From: CAVSMC01 sp963728935 | GTDB lineage: Bacteria > Pseudomonadota > Gammaproteobacteria > Burkholderiales > Casimicrobiaceae | DNA length: 64,000 bases | Reading direction: 5' to 3' | Assembly (NCBI GenBank): GCA_963728935.1 | Contig: CAVSMC010000001.1 | Coordinates: 2,356,001 to 2,420,000, forward strand | Shown here: one piece after another, positions 53,601 to 60,964 of the stretch | Position numbering within the stretch: the stretch's first letter is position 1 | Layout of the letters: every line of letters starts with the position of its first letter | Notes under the pieces: model-generated | Told to the model about the DNA's origin: nothing | Databases searched by the model: none | The model's input: only the letters and a program-made list of their open reading frames with translations | Position numbers and translations under genes: made by a program

Positions 53601-53822
53601 CTGTCGTCGAACGGCGATCACTTCTGCCATCCCGACCGGCAGGCGATCGCGCGCATCATCAAGCACGGCGGCAGTCGGCCGTCGCTCTATTTCAACTACC
53701 GAAGCAAGTACAACGACGTGTGGTCGGAGCCCGAGCTGCAGCAGAAATACGCGTACAGCGCGCACTTTCCGGGGGACGAAGCGCATGGGCTCTACGTGTC
53801 GCTGCTCGCGCCGCGCGAATGA
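50604..53822 (+). CDS. CHAT protease fused to a metallo-beta-lactamase-fold domain
   Basis: A 1072-aa protein. The CHAT domain is at about 60-380: ILTHGD with H242 and VASC295DSGNVG, the His-Cys dyad. Residues 400-640 are TPR-like helices (LEHASQLVGAYPF, VQRVATLHWVLVQAVSLAAVLG). An Ala/Pro-rich linker (650-715) leads to an MBL domain at about 715-1060 with H780-IDSD784-H785 and later VAHHGSQNN and SSNGDHFCHP. MBL domains of this kind are nucleases or nucleotide and lipid hydrolases. One chain thus joins a caspase-like protease to a metal-dependent hydrolase. It follows the inverted-repeat element without a visible ribosome site. It is the second CHAT effector of the island. Confidence 0.82.
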   Translation: MADEIEIRTVTVEFLRAGPPHNQLLSPLTQYLAVCGDAGAGVVNVPYEQAAFERRLKELRYETGDPADRIAMLHDMGVDMGKILGSVPGLPGALMVDPSKSATLVRLRLTLSASELAHLPFELAKVPVGAGATSESWLAIQTRPPVCLTRNIRSVSSEDVVWPHKPRILFISGDPSVVPFDEHRQALLEAVEPFRYPDVAVTADDAREQIGELLTILKNPTLTDVLRECDATAYTHVHILTHGDQDEAERDTYGLVFRGADDAPDVVSGERFASALTSVGRDCVHRPAVVTVASCDSGNVGTVTIPGASFAHALHQAGVPLVVASQFPLSMEGSLPLARKLYDGLMWGDHPLVLLQRLRAELHARYTSTWHDWASLVVYEALPHSLALQLDSLRYHQARRAMDAALERIDRAVRGRSDESLAQLDAAIERAVQRMPFAGQYAIECLGLRASGRKRLAQAAFTLSEERSGAKVQWRDPFELLEQSWADYNEAVRRLLVNDGTTVQRVATLHWVLVQAVSLAAVLGKEDAEERWKTAKLSADLYCGHASVEERAWAYASLAELYLIKLAEPALTPEERQHVTACALEHASQLVGAYPFRTEFPVTSTLRQFRRYVDWWGDSRFEQALRERAETPRASWQALLDTARELIRKLERDGAHSTAPDPRATPAPRRTAVAKKSSRATGERAAPAAPADAANAEAAHAAVDTKKPASAPIRHDGAFFDIEMLPAGNGDALWIEYGDASACHRVLVDCGTQQTVTPLMKRVGLVPANERRLELFVMSHIDSDHIGGALPFFRAVKEGLRFDDVWFNGWRHLSGQLGARQGEMFSTALQDFKLPWNAWRDGNAIVVDGDELPTCTLPGGLKLTLLSPKPAELKKLAPVWMREMKRYGLEPGSRVDYSRFLKGTPSTSTDVDALAGTPFSGDSAAPNGTSIALLAEYGGAAAILGADAYAPVLSASIQRLLQQRRVDRLKVNAFKVAHHGSQNNLDVELLKLIECPNYLLSSNGDHFCHPDRQAIARIIKHGGSRPSLYFNYRSKYNDVWSEPELQQKYAYSAHFPGDEAHGLYVSLLAPRE

Positions 53823-53952
53823 CCGTGTCGCGTGAATATTCGGTTTCGCCTCCACGACAGGTGTGAACTACAATCGAGCGCACTCGAGAATACGGAGCCG
53901 AGCGGACATCGCGCGCCGCCGCGCGTTTCATTGATTGCACGGGAGACACATC

Positions 53953-54786
53953 ATGGCAAAGGGCATGTCGCTGCATCTGGGATTGAACGCCGTCGATCCC
54001 CATCACTACCAGGGCTGGAGCGGCGAGCTGGTCGCGTGCGAGGCGGACGCCAACGACATGGAGGCGATCGCCAAGAAGAAGGAATTCGCGCCGACGAAGT
54101 TTCTGACCAAGCGCGCCACGCGCAAGGCGGCGCTCGATGCGATGGCCGACGCCGCCGCGAAGCTCGACAAGGGCGACATCTTCTTTCTCACGTATTCGGG
54201 CCATGGCGGTCAGGTCCCCGACACCAACGGCGACGAGGCGGCGGACCACAAGGACGAAACGTGGTGCCTGTTCGACGGCGAGTTGGTCGACGACGAGCTC
54301 TACGCGGCGCTTGGCAAGTTCAAGCCGGGTGTACGCATTCTGGTGCTGTCCGATTCGTGCCACAGCGGAACGGTGACGCGCGAGATGTACTACCAGGCGA
54401 AGCCCGCGACGCGCGTCGACGCCGGGCAGGCGCGCTATCGTGCCATGCCGCGCGACGTCGCGTTGCGCGTTTATCTCGCGAACAAGCAGTTCTACGACGG
54501 CATCCAGAACGCCGTCAAGGCGAACGCGGAGAGCTCGGATGCGATCGATGCGTCGGTGCTGCTCATTTCCGGCTGCCAGGACAACCAGCTTTCGCAGGAC
54601 GGCGACTTCAACGGTCTGTTCACGTCGCGCCTGCTCGAGGTGTGGCACGACGGCAAGTTCAAGAAGAACTATGCGCGCTTTCACAAGGCGATCGTCGATT
54701 TGATGCCGCCCGACCAGACGCCGAACTATTTCACCGTCGGCGCCGCCGACAAAGCGTTCGCAAAGCAAGCGCCGTTCTCGATCTGA
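53953..54786 (+). CDS. Caspase-family (metacaspase-like) protease
   Basis: 277 aa from the ATG at 53953 (MAKGMSLHLG), with GGGAGA upstream. It has the p20 fold: LHLGLNAVDP, ACEADANDMEAI, IFFLTYSGHGG with catalytic H84 and ILVLSDSC136HSG with the catalytic Cys. No prodomain or signal peptide. Asp/Arg-specific caspase or metacaspase specificity cannot be told by eye. It should cleave cell proteins when activated and is the last effector of the plus arm, 130 nt after the CHAT-MBL gene. A REP-like stem-loop follows and may end the transcript. Confidence 0.86.
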   Translation: MAKGMSLHLGLNAVDPHHYQGWSGELVACEADANDMEAIAKKKEFAPTKFLTKRATRKAALDAMADAAAKLDKGDIFFLTYSGHGGQVPDTNGDEAADHKDETWCLFDGELVDDELYAALGKFKPGVRILVLSDSCHSGTVTREMYYQAKPATRVDAGQARYRAMPRDVALRVYLANKQFYDGIQNAVKANAESSDAIDASVLLISGCQDNQLSQDGDFNGLFTSRLLEVWHDGKFKKNYARFHKAIVDLMPPDQTPNYFTVGAADKAFAKQAPFSI

Positions 54787-54835
54787 TACGAAACGACAAA
54801 CGTTCTCTGAGACGCAGGAACGACGCGCGGCGTAC

Positions 54836-54913
54836 TTGTCGTCCCCGCGCAGGCGGGGACCCAGCGTCTTGTCGACGAACGACACTGGGTCCCCGCGTGC
54901 GCGGGGACGACAA
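54836..54913. repeat. REP-like stem-loop between convergent genes
   Basis: TTGTCGTCCCCGCGC (54836) and its complement GCGCGGGGACGACAA (ending 54913) frame a second near-symmetric part, GGACCCAGCG/CACTGGGTCC. The palindrome of about 78 bp lies between the caspase gene (plus) and the permease (minus), and could terminate both transcripts. Elements of this kind with the GTCCCCGCG core are frequent in Burkholderiales genomes and are usually moved by REP-associated tyrosine transposases. Confidence 0.72.
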
Positions 54914-54920
54914 CCTGCGA

Positions 54921-55642
54921 TCAGGCAAGCAGTATGCCGGTCGACACGCCGATCAACAGGATCAGCGTCAGTTGCCGGAAGCGCGTGTCGGTGAAGCGCG
55001 GAAAAAGACGCAGCCGACGACGAGCCCCGCGTAGTACGCCGGCGCGAGCCACAGCGACGTCCAGCCGGCTCGCGCATCGAACACGCCGTAGTAGCCGAGC
55101 ATGAGGATGCCGGCGAGCGAAATCACCGTCACATAGAGCGTGAGATTGGCCCGCGTCGCGTCGACCGGGTCGGGACCCGAAAGCAGGTAGAGGATCACCG
55201 GCGGTGCGCCGATGCTGGTCGCGCCGAGCATCGTTCCGCTGATTGCGCCGAGTCCGAGCGACGTCGCGAGTCGCGGCCGGCCGGCATAACGCCAACCGCG
55301 CAGCAGCGCGGCGGCGAACGCGATCACCGTCACCGCGATCGCGCGGCGGATGATCTGCGGATCGGTCGCGACCAGAATCAGCGTGCCGAGCGGCACGGTG
55401 ACGCAGGCGGCGACGGTGATGACGCCGATCACGCGCCATCGGACGAGATGGCGCGTCTGCACCAGCATCGGCATCGCGACGACCGATTCGAGCAGCAGCA
55501 CGACGGGCACCGCGAGCCTGGGGCCGAGCAACAGCGCGAGCGGCGGCGTCATCACCATCGCGCCGCCGAACCCGGTGATGCCGCGCACGAGACCTGCGAT
55601 GGCGGCGATCGTGACGGACGCGGTCAGCGTAACGGCGTCCAA
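54921..55642 (-). pseudogene. TauE/SafE-family permease with one-base frameshift
   Basis: The first 205 residues are a normal TauE/SafE (sulfite/anion) permease: GLVRGITGFGGAMVMTPPLALLLGPRLAVPVVLL, GAISGTMLGATSIGAPPVILYLLSG, around seven hydrophobic segments. In the intact frame it ends early (224 aa, GCVFFRASPTRASGN, stop 54968). If one base is added in the A5 run at 55002-55006, the read continues as VFFPRFTDTRFRQLTLILLIGVSTGILLA to a stop at 54921, the expected last helix. So the gene is either a recent pseudogene or has a sequencing error. It is convergent to the caspase gene and probably unrelated to it. Confidence 0.7.
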
Positions 55643-55795
55643 GTGCGCTACGCCGCAATCGTCATGTCGGCTCCTGCGAAGCGGATTCGCGCATAGCCGA
55701 TGTCGGTGCGCGTCGCGAGGAATCCGACCAACTCCGTGAGCGGCGTCGTGCGGAAGCGGCAGCCGGGCACTGGGTTAAGTACGCGCGAGGCGACT

Positions 55796-56494
55796 ATGGC
55801 CGGCTCTGCGATCTCCCCTCGTGGCTTGCATTCGCGCTCGCAGACGCTCTCCGAGCAGCTCGCGCAACGCATTGCCGGCGAGATCCTGACCGAGCGGCTT
55901 GCGCCCGGCGCAAGGCTCAAGGAAGTCGACCTGGCGACGACGTACGACGTCGGCAGGGCGTCGATTCGCGAAGCGCTTCGCCTTCTCGACAAGCGCGGGC
56001 TCGTGCGGCTCGAGCCGTGCCGCGGCGCGCGCGTGACGCTGCTGTCGGCCGAGGAAGTCGACGACCTCTACGAAATTCGCGCGAGCCTGCTCACCGTCGC
56101 CGCGCGGCGCGTGGCTGCGCGCGGTGACCGCCCGCTGATCGGCCAGGCGCGTGCGTTGTTGGGCGAGGCGGTCGCGCATGCCGGCGACGGCGATCAAGGC
56201 CGGTACTTCGATGCAGTTTACGCGCTGTCGCAGCTCGTCGCCGAGGGCGCCGGCAGCGAACGGCTTGCCGCGCTGATCCGTTCGTTCTCGCAGCAGGTCG
56301 CACGCTACACGCGGCTGTCGTTGCGAGCGGTCGAGCGGCGGCGCAAGTCGGTACAGGGATGGAAGCGTCTGGTCCGCGCGATCGAAGCTCGCGAACCGCA
56401 AGCAGCCGAAGACGCGATGTGCCAACTGGTCGCCGGTTCGCAGCAGGCGGTTCGGGATATCCTTAGCGAACGTTCGCGAAAGGAGGCCGCCTGA
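55796..56494 (+). CDS. GntR-family (FadR subfamily) transcriptional regulator
   Basis: 232 aa from the ATG at 55796, which has GAGG just upstream; an ATG at 55700 would add a stretch without structure. The winged helix is LAQRIAGEILTERLAPGARLKEVDLATTYDVGRASIREALRLLDKRGLVRL, with the usual RxxIREAL recognition helix. The C-terminal FCD domain has EIRASLLTVAARRVA and DAVYALSQLVAEGAGS. It lies upstream of the mutase genes and its TGA overlaps glmS (TGATG), so it very likely controls this operon in response to a carboxylate ligand. Confidence 0.85.
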   Translation: MAGSAISPRGLHSRSQTLSEQLAQRIAGEILTERLAPGARLKEVDLATTYDVGRASIREALRLLDKRGLVRLEPCRGARVTLLSAEEVDDLYEIRASLLTVAARRVAARGDRPLIGQARALLGEAVAHAGDGDQGRYFDAVYALSQLVAEGAGSERLAALIRSFSQQVARYTRLSLRAVERRRKSVQGWKRLVRAIEAREPQAAEDAMCQLVAGSQQAVRDILSERSRKEAA

Positions 56495-56943
56495 TGGCGT
56501 CGCAGCCGTCGCCCGACTCGTCGCCGTCGAATGTCATCGTGACCGGCGTCATCGGCTCGGACACGCACATCGTCGGTAACCGCATCCTGTCGATGGCGCT
56601 CGAGAAGGCGGGCTACAAGGTCGTATCGCTCGGGGCGCTCACTCCGGCCGCGGACTTCGTCAAGGCGGCGGTCGAGACGAACGCCGATGCGATCCTCGTG
56701 TCGTCGCTTTACGGACAAGGCGAGCTCGACTGCCGCGGCTTTCGCGATCTGTGCATCGAAGCGGGCCTCGAGTACATCCTGCTCTATGTCGGCGGCAACC
56801 TCGTCGTCGGAAAGCAGGCGTGGCCGGACGTCGAGAAGCGGTTCGTCGAGATGGGCTTCGATCGTGCAGCGGCGCCCGGCACCCGCGTCGAAACGGTGCT
56901 CGAATGGCTTACCGCCGACCTCGCCACGCGCAAGGCGCGATGA
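56494..56943 (+). CDS. glmS: Glutamate (methylaspartate) mutase subunit S, B12-binding
   Basis: 149 aa. The B12-binding signature is VTGVIGSDTHIVGNRIL (the DxHxxG motif) plus ILVSSLYGQGE and LLYVGGNLVVG. This small subunit holds adenosylcobalamin through the motif His and combines with subunit E to interconvert L-glutamate and (2S,3S)-3-methylaspartate. AAAGGAGG stands in front of the ATG at 56494. The start overlaps the regulator's stop, and its own stop overlaps the next gene (ATGATGA). Note that glmS is also the name of an unrelated aminotransferase. Confidence 0.9.
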   Translation: MASQPSPDSSPSNVIVTGVIGSDTHIVGNRILSMALEKAGYKVVSLGALTPAADFVKAAVETNADAILVSSLYGQGELDCRGFRDLCIEAGLEYILLYVGGNLVVGKQAWPDVEKRFVEMGFDRAAAPGTRVETVLEWLTADLATRKAR

Positions 56944-58361
56944 TGACCAACACGGCCCTGCTGATCGACTTCGGCAGCACGTACACGAAGCTGCGCGCGA
57001 TCGATCTCGACCGCCAGCGCATCGTCGGCTCCGGCCAGGGCCCGTCGACGGTGACCACCGACATCATGATCGGGATGAAGGCGAGCCTCGACGATCTCGA
57101 GCGGCGCCTTGGCGGCCTGCCGCGCTTCAAGTACCGCCTCGCGTCGAGCAGCGCAGCCGGCGGGCTGCGAATGGTCACCGTGGGCCTGGTGCGCGAGCTC
57201 ACCGCCGAAGCGGCGCGCCGTGCGGCGCTCGGTGCCGGCGCGAAGCTCGTCGGCGCGTTCGCCTATCGGCTCACGCATGGCGACGTCGATCGGATCGTCG
57301 CGCTCGCCCCCGACATCCTGCTGCTCGCCGGCGGCACCGACGGCGGCAACAGCGACGTGATCCTGCACAACGCCGACGCGCTCGGCAGCAGCGCGCTCGC
57401 GTGCCCGATCGTCCTCGCCGGCAACCGCAACGCTACCGACGACGCGCGCGCTTCGCTCGCCGGCAAGGAGGTGATCGCGACCGAGAACGTGATGCCCGAG
57501 TTCAACGTCCTCAATATCGAGCCCGCCCGCGCAGCGATTCGACAGGTGTTCATCGATCGTATCGTGCACGCGAAAGGCATCGATCGCGCGCACGACGAAT
57601 TCGACCATGTGCTGATGCCCACGCCGGCGGCGGTGCTCGAAGGCGCGCGGCTGGTCGCCGATGGCTGGCCCGGGATTTCGGGACTGGGGTCGCTGCTCGT
57701 CGTCGATCCGGGCGGCGCGACGACGGACGTGCATTCGGTCGGGACCGGCGAGCCGTCGGCGCCGGGTGTCGTCGTTCACGGCTTGCCCGAGCCGCGCGTC
57801 AAGCGCACCGTCGAAGGCGACCTCGGCATGCGGCATAACGCGGCCAATATCGTCGAAGTCGCAGGCGTCGACGCGATTGCAGCCGATGCCGGCCTCGATG
57901 CCGCGCGCGTTCATACGATCGTCGCCGAGGTCGGCGCCGATATCGAGCGGCTGCCGCGCACGAAAGAGGAGGTCGCGCTCGATCGGGCGCTCGTCCGGGC
58001 GGCGGTGCGTCATGCCGTGATCCGCCATTGCGGCACGGTGGACACCGTGTATTCGGTGACCGGGCCGGTTGCCGTGCAGACGGGAAAGGATCTTTCCGAC
58101 GTGACCGCGGTCATCGGCACCGGTGGCGCACTCGTGCACAGCACGGATCCGCTCGGCGTGCTGCGGATGGCGCTCGCCGATGCGTCGGCGCCGCGGTCGC
58201 TGCGGCCGAAGGCACCGAAGCTCTTGCTCGATCGCCACTATTTGCTGTATGCCTGTGGGCTCCTCGGCGCCGTCGAGCCGAAGGCCGCGCTCGAGCTCGC
58301 GCTCGCGAGTTTCGAACCGTTGGACGAGGAACGCTCCGTTGAACGCACGCTCACTGCCTGA
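56940..58361 (+). CDS. glmL: Glutamate mutase reactivating protein MutL/GlmL
   Basis: 473 aa from the ATG at 56940 (MMTNTALLIDFGSTYTKLRAID). The actin-type ATPase fold is evident: DFGSTYTK at the N-terminus, LLLAGGTDGGNSDVI, and LLVVDPGGATTDVHS. Proteins of this family reactivate the mutase after cofactor damage. The first four bases overlap the glmS stop. The C-terminus KLLLDRHYLLYACGLLG is typical of the family. The three mutase genes S-L-E in this order are the standard mut operon. Confidence 0.9.
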   Translation: MMTNTALLIDFGSTYTKLRAIDLDRQRIVGSGQGPSTVTTDIMIGMKASLDDLERRLGGLPRFKYRLASSSAAGGLRMVTVGLVRELTAEAARRAALGAGAKLVGAFAYRLTHGDVDRIVALAPDILLLAGGTDGGNSDVILHNADALGSSALACPIVLAGNRNATDDARASLAGKEVIATENVMPEFNVLNIEPARAAIRQVFIDRIVHAKGIDRAHDEFDHVLMPTPAAVLEGARLVADGWPGISGLGSLLVVDPGGATTDVHSVGTGEPSAPGVVVHGLPEPRVKRTVEGDLGMRHNAANIVEVAGVDAIAADAGLDAARVHTIVAEVGADIERLPRTKEEVALDRALVRAAVRHAVIRHCGTVDTVYSVTGPVAVQTGKDLSDVTAVIGTGGALVHSTDPLGVLRMALADASAPRSLRPKAPKLLLDRHYLLYACGLLGAVEPKAALELALASFEPLDEERSVERTLTA

Positions 58362-59832
58362 AGCAACGCGCCGGCCGCTGTCCGAGGCGCGCATCGCGGA
58401 CGATCTGTTCACGCAGATGCGGCGCGAGAACCTCGCGCGCTGGCCGACGGGGACGGCCGTCGATTTCGACGAAGCCGTCGCGCTGCAGCGCGCGTTGCCC
58501 GAGCACAAGCAGCTCGGGCGCGTGATGCGCCGCGCGGTCGCCGAGCGGCGATGCCTGACGCAGCCGCGCGGCGGCTTCGGCACGTTCGAGATGCACCGCT
58601 CGCTGATGGTGACGCTCGATCGCGACGGCCACGCCGACATCGTGCCGACGACGACCGACAGCTATACGCGCAACGAGCATTGGGAGCTCGCGCAGAAGGG
58701 CATCGAAGAGTCCGAGCGGCTCGGGCGCTCGATGCTGAACGGCTATCCGATCGTCAATTACGGCGTCGAACGAGCGCGCGAGCTCATCGCGGCGATCGAC
58801 AAGCCGGCGATCATGCTGACCGGCACGACGATGCCGAAGCTCACGAGCGAGATCGCGTTCGCCGGCGGCTATTCGGGTTATCTGGGCTCCGGCATCGCGT
58901 ACACGACGTCGTACATCAAGGAGCTGTCGATCGAGGACGGCATCCGCAACTATCAGTATCTGGACCGGCTCGCCGCGCGGTACGCTGAGCACGGCGTCGA
59001 GCTGCATCGGCGTCAGCCGGGATTTCTCACCGGGACGAACATTCCGCCGTCGATCGCAATCGCCACCTGCGTGCTCGACTGTCTGCTCGCCGCCGCGCAG
59101 GGCGTGACCAACTACGGCCTCGAAATGGGCGAGACGATGCACCTTGTGCAGGACGCCGCCGCGGTCGCAGCATGCGGGTCGCTGTGCCAGGAATATCTCG
59201 CGCGCAATGGCTATCGCGACGTGTTCACGTCGGTCACGCTGCTGCACTGGATGAGCGCGTGGCCGCAAGACGAAGCGCAAGCGGCGGCGCTGATCAGCTA
59301 CGGCGGCACGCTCGCTGCCATCAGCGGCGCGGCGAGCGTCACGACCAAGTCGACACACGAGGCGTTCGGCATACCGACGCCGCAGGCGAACGCCGAAGGG
59401 CTGCGGATGACGCGGATGGCGATCTACCTCGCGCGCGACATCCGGCTCGACGGGCTCGCGGCGTACGAGCGGGAGAAGGCGCTGATCGCGCGCGAGGTGC
59501 GCGCGATCGTCGACAAGGTGCTCGAAATGGGTGACGGCGACGCCGCCATCGGCACCGTTCGAGCGTTCGAGGCGGGCGTGATGGACATCCCGTGGTCGCC
59601 GAACCGTCATTGCAGGAGCCGCGTACTGCCGGCACGCGACGTCGACGGATACCTGCGCATTCTCGATCCGGGCCTGATGCCGTTTCCGCGCGACGTCCTC
59701 GATCTGCACGAGGAGCGATTGCGCAAGCGCGCCGAGCGAGACCGCATCGCGTTCGGACCGGATCTCGCCGTGCAAAGCGTCTACGAGATGTCGGAGCCGG
59801 TCGCGAAGCTGTTGCCCGATCGGATCGAATGA
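58339..59832 (+). CDS. glmE: Glutamate mutase epsilon (catalytic) subunit, TTG start
   Basis: A 497-aa protein if the TTG at 58339 is used (LNARSLPEAT). GAGGA lies about 9 nt before it, and the family N-terminus (helix then LARWPTGTAVDFDEAVALQRALP) would be cut short by the first ATG at about 58417. The barrel has the family features NGYPIVNYG, GGYSGYLGSGIAYTTSYIKELSIEDGIRNYQYLDRL and FLTGTNIPPS. It binds glutamate and, with GlmS, catalyses the carbon-skeleton rearrangement. It overlaps glmL by 23 nt and is followed by the enolase-like gene. Confidence 0.88.
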   Translation: MNARSLPEATRRPLSEARIADDLFTQMRRENLARWPTGTAVDFDEAVALQRALPEHKQLGRVMRRAVAERRCLTQPRGGFGTFEMHRSLMVTLDRDGHADIVPTTTDSYTRNEHWELAQKGIEESERLGRSMLNGYPIVNYGVERARELIAAIDKPAIMLTGTTMPKLTSEIAFAGGYSGYLGSGIAYTTSYIKELSIEDGIRNYQYLDRLAARYAEHGVELHRRQPGFLTGTNIPPSIAIATCVLDCLLAAAQGVTNYGLEMGETMHLVQDAAAVAACGSLCQEYLARNGYRDVFTSVTLLHWMSAWPQDEAQAAALISYGGTLAAISGAASVTTKSTHEAFGIPTPQANAEGLRMTRMAIYLARDIRLDGLAAYEREKALIAREVRAIVDKVLEMGDGDAAIGTVRAFEAGVMDIPWSPNRHCRSRVLPARDVDGYLRILDPGLMPFPRDVLDLHEERLRKRAERDRIAFGPDLAVQSVYEMSEPVAKLLPDRIE

Positions 59833-59851
59833 GCGCGGCGGGCGAAGGCGA

Positions 59852-60964
59852 ATGAGCGGCGTCGCGCGCTTCGAGCGGGTCGACGTGCATTTGCTGCGCG
59901 TGCCGCTCACCACGCCCTACCGGCTCGCGTTCGGGCCGGTTGAGCACTTCGACACGATCGTCGTCGAGCTCACCGATCGCGACGGGCGCGTCGGCCTCGG
60001 CGAGGCGACCGTGCTCACCGGCTACACCGACGAGACGATCGACGGGGCCTGGCGCGTTGCGCGCGAGCTCGCGGCGGCGCTCGCGACGGCAGACGGGGCC
60101 GATGTCGCAACGCGCATCGACGGCCTCGGCGTCCGCTATCCGTTCACCGCCACCGCGTTCGGCACGGCGCTCGAGATGCTCGGCGGCAGCGCCGTGCTCG
60201 ACGTGCGCGAGACGGTTCGCGTGCCGCTGCTCGGTCTGCTGAACGCCGACGACGAAGCCGCGATGGCTTCCGAATTCGAAAAGCTGTTCATGGCGGGTTT
60301 TCGCACGATCAAGGTCAAGGTCGGTTTCGACGCCCAGCGCGACGCGCAACGCGTGCGCATCGCGCAGCGCGTCGTCGCCGCCCGCGCGCAGATTCGCATC
60401 GACGCGAACCAGGGCTACACGGCCGACGAGGGCGTCGCGTTCGTGCGCGCGCTCGATCCGCAGGGCATCGAGCTGTTCGAGCAACCGTGTTCAGCCGGCG
60501 ATTGGGACGCGCACCTCGCCGTGGCGCGCGCCGCCTCGGTGCCGATGATGCTCGACGAATCGATCTACGGCCTCGCCGACATCGAGCGCGCGGCCGAGCT
60601 CCGCGCGGCTCGCTACATCAAGGTCAAGCTGATGAAGCTCGTCACGCTCGAGCGGCTCATGGCGGCGATTGCCCGGATCGAGTCGCTCGGCATGCGCGCG
60701 GTGCTCGGCAACGGCGTTGCCTGTGACCTGGGCTGCTGGATGGAAGCGTGCGTCGCGGCGCGCGCGATCGACAACGCCGGCGAGATGAACGGGTTCCTCA
60801 AGCCGCGTGGTCGCCTGCTGACGGAGCCGCTCGCATTCGAGGACGGGGCGATCGTGCTCGCGCCCGGTTTCACGCCGAGGCTCGATCGCGACCGCATTGC
60901 GCCGTATCGCGTCGACGCGGCGGCGCTCACCCGCAACGGCGCGGTCAGGGTCATCGCGCGATGA
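59852..60964 (+). CDS. Enolase-superfamily enzyme, muconate-lactonizing (MLE) subgroup
   Basis: 370 aa. The N-terminal capping domain precedes the barrel, which has FRTIKVKVGF with K154/K156, IRIDANQGY, IELFEQP, MLDESIYG and YIKVKLMK with K257/K259. The KxK on both sides and the D-E-D metal set are of the MLE/dipeptide-epimerase type. In mutase pathways the next step would be methylaspartate ammonia-lyase, also an enolase-superfamily member. This protein is shorter than usual for that enzyme and its motifs are MLE-like, so the real reaction is open. It lies 20 nt after glmE. Confidence 0.75.
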   Translation: MSGVARFERVDVHLLRVPLTTPYRLAFGPVEHFDTIVVELTDRDGRVGLGEATVLTGYTDETIDGAWRVARELAAALATADGADVATRIDGLGVRYPFTATAFGTALEMLGGSAVLDVRETVRVPLLGLLNADDEAAMASEFEKLFMAGFRTIKVKVGFDAQRDAQRVRIAQRVVAARAQIRIDANQGYTADEGVAFVRALDPQGIELFEQPCSAGDWDAHLAVARAASVPMMLDESIYGLADIERAAELRAARYIKVKLMKLVTLERLMAAIARIESLGMRAVLGNGVACDLGCWMEACVAARAIDNAGEMNGFLKPRGRLLTEPLAFEDGAIVLAPGFTPRLDRDRIAPYRVDAAALTRNGAVRVIAR

